Positions 1 through 7,546 of a DNA stretch of 64,000 bases are shown piece after piece. The notes below the pieces were generated by a model, which did not search any database, had not been told where the DNA came from, and saw only the letters and a program-made list of their open reading frames with translations. The position numbers and the translations under genes were made by a program. Positions within the stretch are counted from its first letter, which is position 1. Each line of letters begins with the position of its first letter. Source of the DNA: an uncultured Porphyromonadaceae bacterium (GTDB taxonomy: Bacteria; Bacteroidota; Bacteroidia; Bacteroidales; Muribaculaceae); the NCBI GenBank assembly GCA_900546365.1, contig URCF01000011.1, positions 1 to 64,000 on the forward strand, given 5' to 3'.

Positions 1-12
1 CCCCCCCCCCGA

Positions 13-91
13 GTCACCACAACCTTCAGCTCGACGAGGCTTGACCGAGTCAAATGTGGTGACCCCAACCAAAAATCAGCTGGGTCACCAC
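13..91. repeat. Three GTCACCAC copies at the window edge
   Basis: GTCACCACA at 13-21 recurs as its inverse TGTGGTGAC at 55-63 and as GTCACCAC at 84-91. The first ten bases are all C. The first two copies could pair as a 9-bp stem around a 33-base loop. The function is unknown; a regulatory or recombination site, or a contig-edge artefact around the C run, are all possible. Confidence 0.45.
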
Positions 92-121
92 GCCAGATCG
101 TTAAAAGCTGATAAATATTAG

Positions 122-129
122 TAACTTTG
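122..129 (+). promoter_or_regulatory. Bacteroidota -7 box for the TPR/HTH regulator
   Basis: TAACTTTG matches the Bacteroidota -7 consensus TAnnTTTG. It lies only 9 bases before the ATG at 139, so the transcript would have almost no leader. A good TTG -33 element is not evident. Confidence 0.5.
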
Positions 130-138
130 CAGTTCAAT

Positions 139-1782
139 ATGAAGAATTCTATTTGGATACTGGTATTAGTCGCTATCGGCATGATCTCTTGCTCCAGATC
201 GGCGCAACAGCGTCAGGTTATCTCGGAGGCAGAGAGAATAGTTTATTCATATCCTGACAGTGCTCTCCATCTCTTAGAGGATATTGACCCTAAAAATCTG
301 AAAGAGGATTCCCTTATGGGTTTGTATGCCATTGTTGTCGGCACTGCACATAAGGTGGGCGAAAACTCAATGGTTGCGGATTCATTGACGCGATTTGCGT
401 TTGAATATTATAGAGACAACGATTTCAAGAGATTCCTGCAAGCAGGAGACTTATATGCTCTGCACAAATTTTGGCTTGGAGAGGGCAACGGATCACTGAG
501 TTTACTTGACTCCTTGATTGTGCTTCCGAATGTTCCAAATGACTCAAAGATAACATTGTTGCGCACGAGAATGCTAATAGGCGGAGCCGAATTTGATTGC
601 AAGCGTAATATTTCGTTCATAAGAGAGTTACAATCGTTAGACACAGTCTCAAGCCATCAAACGGAATATTTATATCAACTTTGTGAGAACTATCAGTATG
701 CAGGAAAGAACGATTCAGCGCTAATATTGATAGATGAATTAATAGATTGTGCTCAACGAAACCACCTTGAAAATGACCAGTTCAAATATACTTATGAAAA
801 AGTAGGCATATTGGAAGAACTTGGAAGATATGAGGAAAGCAATCGTTTGGTTGACTATATATTAGAACACGCTCCGCATAATTCTGCAATACCTTATTTA
901 AGGTTTTGGAAAGCTCTGAATTATTTCAATTTAGGGAATTTTACTAAATCGCAGCAGCATCTAACGTATGCCGATAGCTGTGCGGTGTCTCGTGATGATG
1001 TTGATAATAATTATTACGAGAGTTTTGCAGCTCCTTTACGCGAATTCTTGAAGTATCGAAAAGATGGCTATATCGGAATAAGTCAACTTGCTATTTTTAA
1101 TAATAGTCTGCGAAATCAATACCAACGAATGGAATTTACGCGATTGGAATCTGACAAGAACATACTGAAAGCAGAAAATCGCGCATTGACCTTCAAATCA
1201 CAGAGCGAACGTAAGACATATATCATAGTGATTGTTTCTCTCATCGCCCTTATTCTTGTGGCAGGAGGAGCGTGGCTACTTCAAAAACGCAAGCGCAAGA
1301 CAGTCGAGGCAGAAGAACGAGCCGAGACTTTACAACGAATGGTAGATGAACTTCAGAAACCATCCGCACCCACCGACAATCAGGTGGCATTGCGTCGGGC
1401 GATGCTCCAACAGTTGAACATTATAAAGATGGTAGCCGAGACTCCTACTGAGCAGAACCGCGAAATGCTTCGCAAAATATCGTCAGTAGATAATAACGCG
1501 AATGGACCATTGGTAAACTGGACTAACGTGTATGAGATTGTCAACAATCTTCATTCTGGATTCTACACAAAGTTGCATGACCGCTACGGTGATACTATTT
1601 CCGAAAAGGAAGTACAGGCCATAGTACTGTTAGCGGCGGGATTTTCTGCGAAAGAAATAAGCGTCATCACCTCCCAATCGGCAGCCTCCGTCTATGTGAG
1701 GAAGTCGTCGGTGAAAAAGAAGCTCGGAGTGCCCGAGAAGGAGGATGTCATAGCTTTCCTTAGGCAGGAGCTGTCGCGTTAA
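139..1782 (+). CDS. Lipoprotein TPR / transmembrane / HTH regulator
   Basis: A 547-residue protein with a lipoprotein-like signal peptide (hydrophobic run ending in 'MISC' near residue 19), an alpha-helical TPR-like region over roughly residues 30-340, a coiled segment, one transmembrane helix near residue 365-385 ('IIVIVSLIALILVAGG') and a C-terminal LuxR-type helix-turn-helix ('SEKEVQAIVLLAAGFSAKEI...'). Such tripartite proteins are common in Bacteroidales as regulators of an adjacent surface protein gene, sensing in the periplasm and binding DNA in the cytoplasm; the ligand is unknown. The ATG at 139 was chosen over an in-frame TTG at 127 because the TTG lies inside the -7 box. The outer-membrane barrel gene starts 157 bases downstream and is the likely target, by inference from adjacency and the repeats between them. 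Confidence 0.75.
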   Translation: MKNSIWILVLVAIGMISCSRSAQQRQVISEAERIVYSYPDSALHLLEDIDPKNLKEDSLMGLYAIVVGTAHKVGENSMVADSLTRFAFEYYRDNDFKRFLQAGDLYALHKFWLGEGNGSLSLLDSLIVLPNVPNDSKITLLRTRMLIGGAEFDCKRNISFIRELQSLDTVSSHQTEYLYQLCENYQYAGKNDSALILIDELIDCAQRNHLENDQFKYTYEKVGILEELGRYEESNRLVDYILEHAPHNSAIPYLRFWKALNYFNLGNFTKSQQHLTYADSCAVSRDDVDNNYYESFAAPLREFLKYRKDGYIGISQLAIFNNSLRNQYQRMEFTRLESDKNILKAENRALTFKSQSERKTYIIVIVSLIALILVAGGAWLLQKRKRKTVEAEERAETLQRMVDELQKPSAPTDNQVALRRAMLQQLNIIKMVAETPTEQNREMLRKISSVDNNANGPLVNWTNVYEIVNNLHSGFYTKLHDRYGDTISEKEVQAIVLLAAGFSAKEISVITSQSAASVYVRKSSVKKKLGVPEKEDVIAFLRQELSR

Positions 1783-1787
1783 GGCCG

Positions 1788-1874
1788 TTTTAGATTGGAT
1801 AATGCTATTTTTAGATTTTTAGTCGTAAACATGATTGACAATCAACAGACTACATCTGTCATTTTAGATTTTTA
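1788..1874 (+). repeat. Phased TTTTAGATT repeats upstream of the barrel gene
   Basis: TTTTAGATTTTTA occurs exactly at 1809-1821 and 1862-1874, with a shorter TTTTAGATT at 1788-1796. The offsets are 21 and 53 bases, about two and five helical turns. The last copy overlaps the approach to the -33 element. They could be operator sites for the upstream HTH protein; this is inference. Confidence 0.5.
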
Positions 1875-1877
1875 TAT

Positions 1878-1909
1878 TTGGCGTTAAGATTGGTTGAGAT
1901 GTAATTTTG
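1878..1909 (+). promoter_or_regulatory. Promoter of the outer-membrane barrel gene
   Basis: TTG at 1878-1880 and TAATTTTG at 1902-1909 are separated by 21 bases, as expected for a Bacteroidota promoter. A possible 6-bp stem (GCGGTA 1909-1914 with TACCGC 1931-1936) lies just after it in the short leader before the ATG at 1940. Confidence 0.65.
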
Positions 1910-1939
1910 CGGTATCGAAATCAAAAAACGTACCGCAAT

Positions 1940-4033
1940 ATGAACGTAAAATTCTTTACCCAAATCGCACTGATGGTCTTGGCAATGATAGGATCTCCGA
2001 CCATCGCAATCGCGCAGGAGATAGGAGATACAATCGCTGCGCAAGAACTCAATGAGGTCGTTGTACAGGCACCCAAAGTAATCCGTAAAGCTGATATGGA
2101 TGTCTATTATCCCTCACAAAGCGCAGTTGAAAACTCCCGTAACGGAATGCAGTTGCTGACCAATCTGATGATTCCGTCTCTTACTGTGACTGACGCTCTC
2201 GGCACTATCCAAGCTGCGGGACAATCTGTGCAGGTTCGCATCAACGGACATGTGGCTACGGTCGATCAGGTTAAGGCTCTGCTTCCTGAAACAGTAAAGC
2301 GCGTTGAGTGGATGGATAATCCCGGCTTACGCTATAATGGTGCAAACTATGTGCTTAACTTCATCGTTACCAATCCTTCTCTTGGCGGTTCTCTCCAAAC
2401 AGAGGGGAGACAGGCACTGAATATAGCATGGGGTGACTACTTCGCTAATACAAAGTTTAATAACGGTCGCTCTCAGTTTGAGATTGGTGCCCAATACAAG
2501 CTTACTAACAAAGTGAAATCATACCGCGACTACAAGGAGACCTTCACTTATACTGAGGGTAGTTCCCTTACACGCACTGAGACTCCTCTCGGTGGAAATA
2601 TTGACAATACTTTCGGTAAATTGTGGGGGGCATACAGCTACATAAAACCTGACACCACCATTTTCTATGTTGAGGCAAGCGCCGCTCCCACATTTTCAAA
2701 TGACTGGAGAGCAAATGGTCGTTTGTCACTTAGTGATGGAAGTGGTGACATTCTTCTTACTGATTCGCATGGAGACAAAGGTCTCACTCCAAAATTCTCA
2801 GCATATCTTGAACAGCATTTTGATAAACGGCAGACTCTTGTTGTTGATTTCAACGCATCATTCTACAACGGCAAGTCATACTCTGATTATGTAGAGCAAG
2901 TACCGGGTTCTGAAAGTTACCTTACTGACATACACACAATGATAAAAGACCGCAACCAAGCCTATGCGATAGAGGCCAACTATATCAAGAGTTGGCGAAA
3001 ATCCCGTTTTACAGCCGGAGCCTCATACACCGCAAACCGCAACCGTTCTCAATATGAGAACCTTGGGGGCGAGATTTTTCATCAGCGACAGGACAAGGTT
3101 TATTTCTTTGCCGAATACTTCCAACGTATCAACAAAGTAAGCCTCACCGCCGGACTTGGCGCTCAGTATACCGACTTCATGTTCAAAGAAACGAATCAAG
3201 GAAATCATTCTTGGAATCTGCGACCACAAGCCACTATTGCTTATACCCTTAACCGAAATCACAGATTCAGACTGAGTTTCCAATCATGGCAGTCAGCCCC
3301 CTCTCTTGCAGAAACTAATGTTACCCCTCAACAAATCGATGGTTTTCAGTGGCGCATAGGTAATCCCGATTTGAAAACATCCTCATCATATATGCTAACA
3401 CTTCGCTATAATTTCAGTCTTCCAAAAGTTGAAGGAACTTTCGGTGTCCGCGCCTTCACAAGTCCTAATGCCATTACCCCATATATCTATTGGAATGACA
3501 ACAAGCTCATTACAACATACGAAAACAGCAAGGGGTTGCAGAATCTCACATTTTTCTTGTCTCCACAATTTGAAATTATCCCCCATTGGTTGATGGCGAG
3601 CGGACACATTCAGTATTGTGTAGAGCGTATGCGAGGCACTGGTTACAAACTTTATAATCACAATTGGAGCGGCAATGTCAGTGTCATGCTTGCGCATTGG
3701 GGATTTGAACTTGTCGGTCAGTATGTACGAGCCCAACATAACCTGTGGGGAGAAAAAATAAGTTGGGGAGAAAATCTTTCCATCATCCAACTCGCCTATA
3801 ACTGGAAAAATTGGCAATTTGGTGCAGGCGTAATAATGCCGTTTGGCAAATACGACCAAGGTTCAAAGATGCTCAGCAAATGGAACACCAATGAACAGCA
3901 CCAGCGACTTGATATGCGTATGCCCTACATCAGCGTAAGCTATAATCTTCAATGGGGACGACAGAAGCGTGGAGCGAGTAAAATCATCAACGCAGATGCC
4001 AACACCGACAAATCAACTGCCGGAGGAAGATAA
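1940..4033 (+). CDS. Outer-membrane beta-barrel protein (TonB-receptor-like)
   Basis: A 697-residue protein with a cleavable signal peptide ending near 'PTIAIAQ', a plug-like segment ('LNEVVVQAPKVIRKADMDVY...', then 'VQVRINGHVATVDQVKALLP') and a long C-terminal barrel rich in alternating aromatic strands. It resembles the Bacteroidota 'outer membrane beta-barrel family' proteins related to TonB-dependent receptors, without a SusD partner here. The substrate cannot be read from the sequence. The ATG at 1940 was preferred because it begins a proper signal peptide; an upstream ATG at 1907 sits on the -7 box. It is followed by a terminator-like hairpin at 4062-4096 and is probably monocistronic. 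Confidence 0.8.
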   Translation: MNVKFFTQIALMVLAMIGSPTIAIAQEIGDTIAAQELNEVVVQAPKVIRKADMDVYYPSQSAVENSRNGMQLLTNLMIPSLTVTDALGTIQAAGQSVQVRINGHVATVDQVKALLPETVKRVEWMDNPGLRYNGANYVLNFIVTNPSLGGSLQTEGRQALNIAWGDYFANTKFNNGRSQFEIGAQYKLTNKVKSYRDYKETFTYTEGSSLTRTETPLGGNIDNTFGKLWGAYSYIKPDTTIFYVEASAAPTFSNDWRANGRLSLSDGSGDILLTDSHGDKGLTPKFSAYLEQHFDKRQTLVVDFNASFYNGKSYSDYVEQVPGSESYLTDIHTMIKDRNQAYAIEANYIKSWRKSRFTAGASYTANRNRSQYENLGGEIFHQRQDKVYFFAEYFQRINKVSLTAGLGAQYTDFMFKETNQGNHSWNLRPQATIAYTLNRNHRFRLSFQSWQSAPSLAETNVTPQQIDGFQWRIGNPDLKTSSSYMLTLRYNFSLPKVEGTFGVRAFTSPNAITPYIYWNDNKLITTYENSKGLQNLTFFLSPQFEIIPHWLMASGHIQYCVERMRGTGYKLYNHNWSGNVSVMLAHWGFELVGQYVRAQHNLWGEKISWGENLSIIQLAYNWKNWQFGAGVIMPFGKYDQGSKMLSKWNTNEQHQRLDMRMPYISVSYNLQWGRQKRGASKIINADANTDKSTAGGR

Positions 4034-4061
4034 CAAACGGAAACAGCTTTTCATACCAAAA

Positions 4062-4096
4062 GAGTCAGCACCAGGCGTGAAGTCGGGTGCTGACTC
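4062..4096 (+). terminator. Hairpin terminator after the barrel gene
   Basis: GAGTCAGCACC (4062-4072) pairs perfectly with GGTGCTGACTC (4086-4096) across a 13-base loop. The following bases (TATTATG) are only weakly U-rich, so this may be a rho-assisted or boundary hairpin. Confidence 0.6.
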
Positions 4097-4119
4097 TATT
4101 ATGTAGGAGTATTGATTTA

Positions 4120-4452
4120 CTATGGACTGAGTTTCGGGCCTTGCCTTACTCTCACTTTCGCCTTCTGTTCTTCCTTGAACTTACGTTTGGCGGCATAGAA
4201 ATCGAGGTCGGGGTGGTTTTCAAGGAATTGCTTGAAGTCTCCCGATACAGGCTCCCCATGGGCGATGCAAACTTCATCATTGGGAGTATTGCTCATCGAG
4301 ACATGCGACATTCGGAAGTCTGTTGATTCAGACTGAGGTGAAGATGTCCTGCCGGATGATGGTGGCAATGCGGATGAGCCTTGTCGAAGTGCCGAACGAT
4401 GATATAGGGAGTGTTTTCCAATCCCATTCGCTTCATATAATCGCAAGCAATA
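4120..4452 (-). pseudogene. Relaxase (Mob) fragment
   Basis: Read on the minus strand from about 4440, one frame gives 'DYMKRMGLENTPYIIVRHFD' followed by 'KAHPHCH', the histidine-triad segment typical of mobilisation relaxases of Bacteroides elements. Both the N-terminal Tyr domain and the following region are missing, and the sequence then continues in another frame ('...GDFKQFLENHPDLDFYAAKRKFKEEQ') to a stop at 4120. It is therefore an internally deleted, frame-disrupted remnant and not a working nuclease. It shows that a mobilisable element once inserted here. The identity of the C-terminal piece is uncertain. Confidence 0.65.
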
Positions 4453-4674
4453 TCAGTACTTAGATTGCCTTATGGGCATGTGATACATCTTAATGCAACC
4501 GGGAAGATTCTTGTTGATTTGAGAATTGATGATAACGCCACCACATGCCACTTCTTCAGTATCAAAACCAAGCACGACAAAATATTTGTCTCTTGAAGCA
4601 TCTCCGGGCTTTGGCTTGATGCCGTTTGCCTCAGTCATCGTGATTTCATATACATCGCCGACTTTAACCGTCAA
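4453..4674 (-). pseudogene. Truncated SH3-like (possibly MazF/PemK-like) fragment
   Basis: From a TTG at 4674 the frame reads 'TVKVGDVYEITMTEANGIKP' and then '...DKYFVVLGFDTE...GGVIINSQINKNLP' for 73 codons. The 'KVGDVYE...KYFVVLG...GVIINS' layout recalls small SH3-like barrels such as the MazF/PemK fold, but I cannot assign the family. It stops directly against the relaxase fragment, suggesting that a deletion joined the two. Probably non-functional; a short intact gene is less likely. Confidence 0.45.
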
Positions 4675-4831
4675 TGAATTGCACCTGAAAAACGAAGAAT
4701 GGGAGAAACTCAAGATAGTCGATGCTCCTGACCGTTGCGATTGGAACCGGACACATGCGGCAAGGCTTTTGAACATAAGTCGTACAACGCTCAGTTACAA
4801 AGTCAAGCATTACCGACTTAGACGCGATTGA
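4671..4831 (+). pseudogene. Fis-type HTH tail of an NtrC-family regulator (fragment)
   Basis: The plus strand reads 'NELHLKNEEWEKLKIVDAPD' followed by 'RCDWNRTHAARLLNISRTTLSYKVKHYRLRRD' and a stop. This is the C-terminal Fis-type helix-turn-helix of sigma-54-dependent response regulators ('NRTHAARLLNISRTTLSYK'). The receiver and AAA+ domains are absent: the sequence switches at about 4671 to the minus-strand SH3-like fragment. It is a 3' remnant. Such regulators are carried by some Bacteroides conjugative elements (RteB type), which fits the adjoining relaxase remnant. Confidence 0.65.
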
Positions 4832-5006
4832 GTGTGAATACCTGTTAATTCGCCAAAATTTTGTGTCTTTGTGGCGAATTTAGAAATCGTGTGCGCTTTT
4901 TTATGCCTGAAATTTCGGCCGCACACAAATTATCACGTTCCTACGGCTCTAATATAGTGCACATCTCAAAATGATTTCGTAATTTTGCGTATATAATAGC
5001 CTCGAT
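4832..5006. other. AT-rich intergenic stretch with two inverted repeats
   Basis: AATTCGCC (4848-4855) is inverted at 4873-4880 (GGCGAATT), and GTGTGCG (4889-4895) is inverted at 4920-4926 (CGCACAC). No gene is seen. The hairpins could end the upstream remnant or mark an old element boundary. The -7 box for the next gene is at 4980-4987. Confidence 0.45.
4980..4987 (+). promoter_or_regulatory. -7 box for the AlbA_2 ATPase gene
   Basis: TAATTTTG matches TAnnTTTG and lies 19 bases before the ATG at 5007. Confidence 0.55.
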
Positions 5007-6446
5007 ATGATTACAAAAGACGAAGTTTTGGAATTGCTGACATCAACCGAGACCTATCGGGTTGAGCGCACAATCAGCACCGGCAACATGGACAAGTTCT
5101 GTGAGGCCATTTGTGCGTTTGCCAACGACATGCCCAACTCTCGTAAAAACGGCTATCTCATTATCGGGGCACACGACGACGGAAAGTTGTCAGGATTGAA
5201 AGTGGACGATGCTCTGATGAAGAAAATATCAGGTATCCGTTCAGATGGCAACATTCTTCCATTGCCGACTATGTCAGTTGACCGTTTCGTGTTTCCAGAA
5301 GGAGATTTGTTGGTGGCAGAGGTTCGTCCTTCTGATTTACCACCTGTTCGCTATCGTGGTCGGGCATTTATTCGTATTGGTCCACGCCGTGACATAGCCA
5401 CCGAAGCAGAAGAACGTATATTGGCAGAACGGCGTTGCTCCTTCATGGCTACATTTGATGCCACTCCGTGCTTTAATGCAAAGTTGGAGGACTTGGATGT
5501 AGATTATATCAAGAATACCTATCTTCCAAAGTTTCTTGATGAAGATACACTAACAACAGACAAGCGCGACATAAAGGAGCAACTTGCGTCGATTCATCTT
5601 TACGACCGTGAAAACGACTGTCCGACCTATGCCGGAATCATACTGTTCGGAACAAATCCAAAGTATTTTCTTTTGGGCGATTATGTTCAATTTGTTCGTT
5701 TCGCCGGAAAGGATAAGGGTGGAGATATATTGAACGAGCGGCAGTTCTCCGGACCTCTTTACAAGATGCTCCCTGCGTTGGAATCGTTTGTAAAAGATGG
5801 CATTATAACACAACGACCTGTACCGGAGTCGCTTTTCCGCGAAAAGACCGTATGGAATTATCCAGAAGGTGCCATCCGCGAACTGATGATGAACGCCTGT
5901 ATGCACCGCGATTATCAATCGAATATGCCAATTCGGTTGTATCAGTTTGATAATTACATCGAGATTATGAACGCCGGAGGGTTGTACGGTGAGGCACGCC
6001 CCGAAAACTTCCCCTCCGTAAATGACTACCGCAATCCGCTCGTGGCGGAGGCTATGCGCGTGATGAAATACGTCAACAAGTTCAATCGTGGTGTGACCCG
6101 TGTTCAGGAAATGCTCAAAGAAAACGGTAACACCCCCGCCGTCTTTGATGTGAATACAATCACAGCATTCCGTGTCACTGTTCAAGCGACTAATGAAGCC
6201 GACTTGTCGAAGGGCACAAGTCAGGGCACAAGTCAGGGCACAAGTCAAGATGACAAAACCATTGAAGAAAAAATCATAGAATTCTGTAAAGAGCCGCGTT
6301 CATTGGCAGAAATCACAGCCTTTTGCGGCTTCCAAGACAAGCGCAAGTTCAGAGAGCGGTATCTCAATCCGCTCCTCGGCACCCACATACAGATGACAAT
6401 CCCCGACAAACCCACAAGTCGTTTTCAGAAATATATTGCAAATTAA
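5007..6446 (+). CDS. AlbA_2 (Schlafen-like) domain ATP-binding protein
   Basis: A 479-residue protein of the family often annotated as putative transcriptional regulator or RecG-related ATP-binding protein. Residues about 10-130 form an AlbA_2/Schlafen-like nucleic-acid-binding domain ('ICAFANDMPNSRKNGYLIIG', 'RYRGRAFIRIGPR'). Residues about 280-340 hold a GHKL-like ATPase segment ('AIRELMMNACMHRDY', 'IEIMNAGGLYG'). The C-terminus looks like a winged helix. Between them lies a perfect 3 x 12-base tandem repeat at 6212-6247 encoding GTSQ units. Its cellular role is not established; related proteins are linked to stress regulation and phage defence. It stands alone with its own promoter inside the accessory region. 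Confidence 0.75.
   Translation: MITKDEVLELLTSTETYRVERTISTGNMDKFCEAICAFANDMPNSRKNGYLIIGAHDDGKLSGLKVDDALMKKISGIRSDGNILPLPTMSVDRFVFPEGDLLVAEVRPSDLPPVRYRGRAFIRIGPRRDIATEAEERILAERRCSFMATFDATPCFNAKLEDLDVDYIKNTYLPKFLDEDTLTTDKRDIKEQLASIHLYDRENDCPTYAGIILFGTNPKYFLLGDYVQFVRFAGKDKGGDILNERQFSGPLYKMLPALESFVKDGIITQRPVPESLFREKTVWNYPEGAIRELMMNACMHRDYQSNMPIRLYQFDNYIEIMNAGGLYGEARPENFPSVNDYRNPLVAEAMRVMKYVNKFNRGVTRVQEMLKENGNTPAVFDVNTITAFRVTVQATNEADLSKGTSQGTSQGTSQDDKTIEEKIIEFCKEPRSLAEITAFCGFQDKRKFRERYLNPLLGTHIQMTIPDKPTSRFQKYIAN
6212..6247 (+). repeat. 12-base tandem repeat x3 (Gly-Thr-Ser-Gln)
   Basis: Three identical copies of GGGCACAAGTCA run without interruption inside the AlbA_2 gene. Each unit is in frame and encodes Gly-Thr-Ser-Gln, so copy-number change would alter only linker length. 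Confidence 0.85.
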
Positions 6447-6453
6447 ACGGAGC

Positions 6454-6470
6454 ATTTTGTTTAACAAAAT
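6454..6470. repeat. Short palindrome after the AlbA_2 gene
   Basis: ATTTTGTT (6454-6461) and AACAAAAT (6463-6470) flank one base, 8 bases after the stop codon. It may act as a weak terminator. The remaining stretch to 6732 has no convincing gene. Confidence 0.35.
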
Positions 6471-6732
6471 TTAACTCCTCGTATTTGTACGCATTTTGGC
6501 CGCGCTGAATCATAAGCATATTATTGCTTGTCATATTCATATGAAAAGCAGACAAGGCAACTACAAGAAATGCAAAGAAAAAAACACAGCAAGAGCAAAT
6601 GAGTCACCAATTGTCCGTACAATATACACCATGAACACGAGCAAAGGAGAGGCAAGAGGACAAAAAAATCGTCAATAATTTTGTTGAGTTAAAGAAAATA
6701 CACTGTCTTTGCGTTAAACAAATCCTCAAGAC

Positions 6733-7110
6733 ATGAACATACGAATTTTCAGCGCACGCGAATACAATGCCAAGCTAAAATGCACGATACATTCTTCAGG
6801 GAAGCTAGGCTTTACAGATGAGACCGCAAAAGAGCTTGTGCTAACCGTGGATTCGGGCATTAAGTTTGCTGCTGATGAAAATGACAATCTTTTCTTAATT
6901 AATTGTAGAGAAGGGAGTGACGATGATGCTTTTGATGTATGTAAGTCGGGGCAATATTACTATGTAAATGCAAAGCCCTTGTTTGACAGCTTGGGATTAG
7001 ATTACAAAAATAACGTTATCATGTTTGATCTAAGCAAAATTAAACATGAAAATTTAGAGATTTACAAGTTGAACCAACGCACGAAAGCAAGAAAGTCAGA
7101 TAACATATAA
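6733..7110 (+). CDS. Hypothetical 125-residue protein
   Basis: An ORF beginning 'MNIRIFSAREYNAKLKCTIH' with no signal peptide or transmembrane segment. The composition is that of a soluble acidic protein with alternating beta and alpha segments ('KELVLTVDSGIKFAADEN', 'YYYVNAKPLFDSLGLDY') and a basic tail. The C-terminal half, with 'FDSLGLDYKNNVIMFDL', recalls small beta-rich proteins found in Bacteroides accessory regions, but I do not recognise a family. A promoter-like TGTCTTTG lies just upstream at about 6705-6715. The 3' end overlaps by 15 bases a possible minus-strand small ORF. Confidence 0.6.
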   Translation: MNIRIFSAREYNAKLKCTIHSSGKLGFTDETAKELVLTVDSGIKFAADENDNLFLINCREGSDDDAFDVCKSGQYYYVNAKPLFDSLGLDYKNNVIMFDLSKIKHENLEIYKLNQRTKARKSDNI

Positions 7111-7215
7111 AGATAATAATAAGCCGAGGGATATACCAAGCAAAAAATAAAGGACTCGCAAGACAGACCATCTCACTCGTCCTTGTAAAGAATAAACAAA
7201 TGCTTTAGCCGGCAT
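7096..7215 (-). CDS. Possible 39-residue single-pass membrane protein
   Basis: From the ATG at 7215 the minus strand encodes 'MPAKAFVYSLQGRVRWSVLR' and then a strongly hydrophobic segment ('VLYFLLGISLGLLLSLYVI') to the stop at 7096. A purine-rich GGTGAGGAG lies 8-16 bases upstream. A minus-strand -7 box TATATTTG (7264-7257) overlaps a 21-bp palindrome. The basic N-terminus plus a C-terminal helix recalls small membrane peptides such as type I toxins, but no antitoxin RNA is shown. It could also be a chance ORF; the promoter, RBS-like sequence and hydrophobic pattern together are the only support. Confidence 0.4.
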   Translation of the reverse strand: MPAKAFVYSLQGRVRWSVLRVLYFLLGISLGLLLSLYVI

Positions 7216-7256
7216 AATAAGGCTCCTCACCTTATTCTTAGTGTTATTCTTTATTT

Positions 7257-7264
7257 CAAATATA
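7257..7264 (-). promoter_or_regulatory. Minus-strand -7 box for the small membrane ORF
   Basis: On the minus strand this reads TATATTTG, matching TAnnTTTG. It would give a leader of about 35 bases for the ATG at 7215. No clear -33 TTG is seen. Confidence 0.35.
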
Positions 7265-7281
7265 ATGAAAAATTCATTATA
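7261..7281. promoter_or_regulatory. 21-bp perfect palindrome, candidate operator
   Basis: TATAATGAA (7261-7269) is inverted exactly at 7273-7281 (TTCATTATA) with a 3-base AAA spacer. It lies between the divergent small ORFs at 7215(-) and 7330(+) and overlaps the minus-strand -7 box, as expected for a dimeric repressor site. Confidence 0.5.
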
Positions 7282-7329
7282 GGGATGGTCGAGTTTACAA
7301 ATTTTAACATATTTAAATTCGACAAAAAA

Positions 7330-7542
7330 ATGGACAGATATTGTCTTAATCGCAATCAACAGGTCGGATACGGAAATAACCATGAAGTTCATAAATCATG
7401 GTGCTCATACCGACCCACACCTTCAAATCAAATTGATTTAGGTTACTGCTATTCAGAGGGGGAAGCTCTTCGAAAAGCTAAACAATACTATTCAGATGCA
7501 GATGGTTGCACCCACTGCTGTCCCTCAATCCATAAAAAATGA
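7330..7542 (+). CDS. Small Cys/His-rich protein (70 aa)
   Basis: The ATG at 7330 starts 'MDRYCLNRNQQVGYGNNHEV' followed by 'HKSWCSY...NQIDLGYCYSEGEALRKAKQYYSDADGCTHCCPSIHKK'. Conserved-looking cysteines and histidines (H-K-x-W-C, then C-T-H-C-C and a final H) suggest a metal-binding or nucleic-acid-associated miniature domain. Proteins with this spacing occur in Bacteroidota and other bacteria next to DUF2188 proteins, as here, but the function is unknown. Its stop is 4 bases before the DUF2188 start, so the two are surely co-transcribed. Confidence 0.65.
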   Translation: MDRYCLNRNQQVGYGNNHEVHKSWCSYRPTPSNQIDLGYCYSEGEALRKAKQYYSDADGCTHCCPSIHKK

Positions 7543-7546
7543 TTTT

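Noticed and set aside
6496..6678. 60-codon plus-strand ORF after the AlbA_2 gene
   Set aside because: Composition is irregular, there is no RBS-like sequence, and it crosses an AT-rich spacer with no visible family features.
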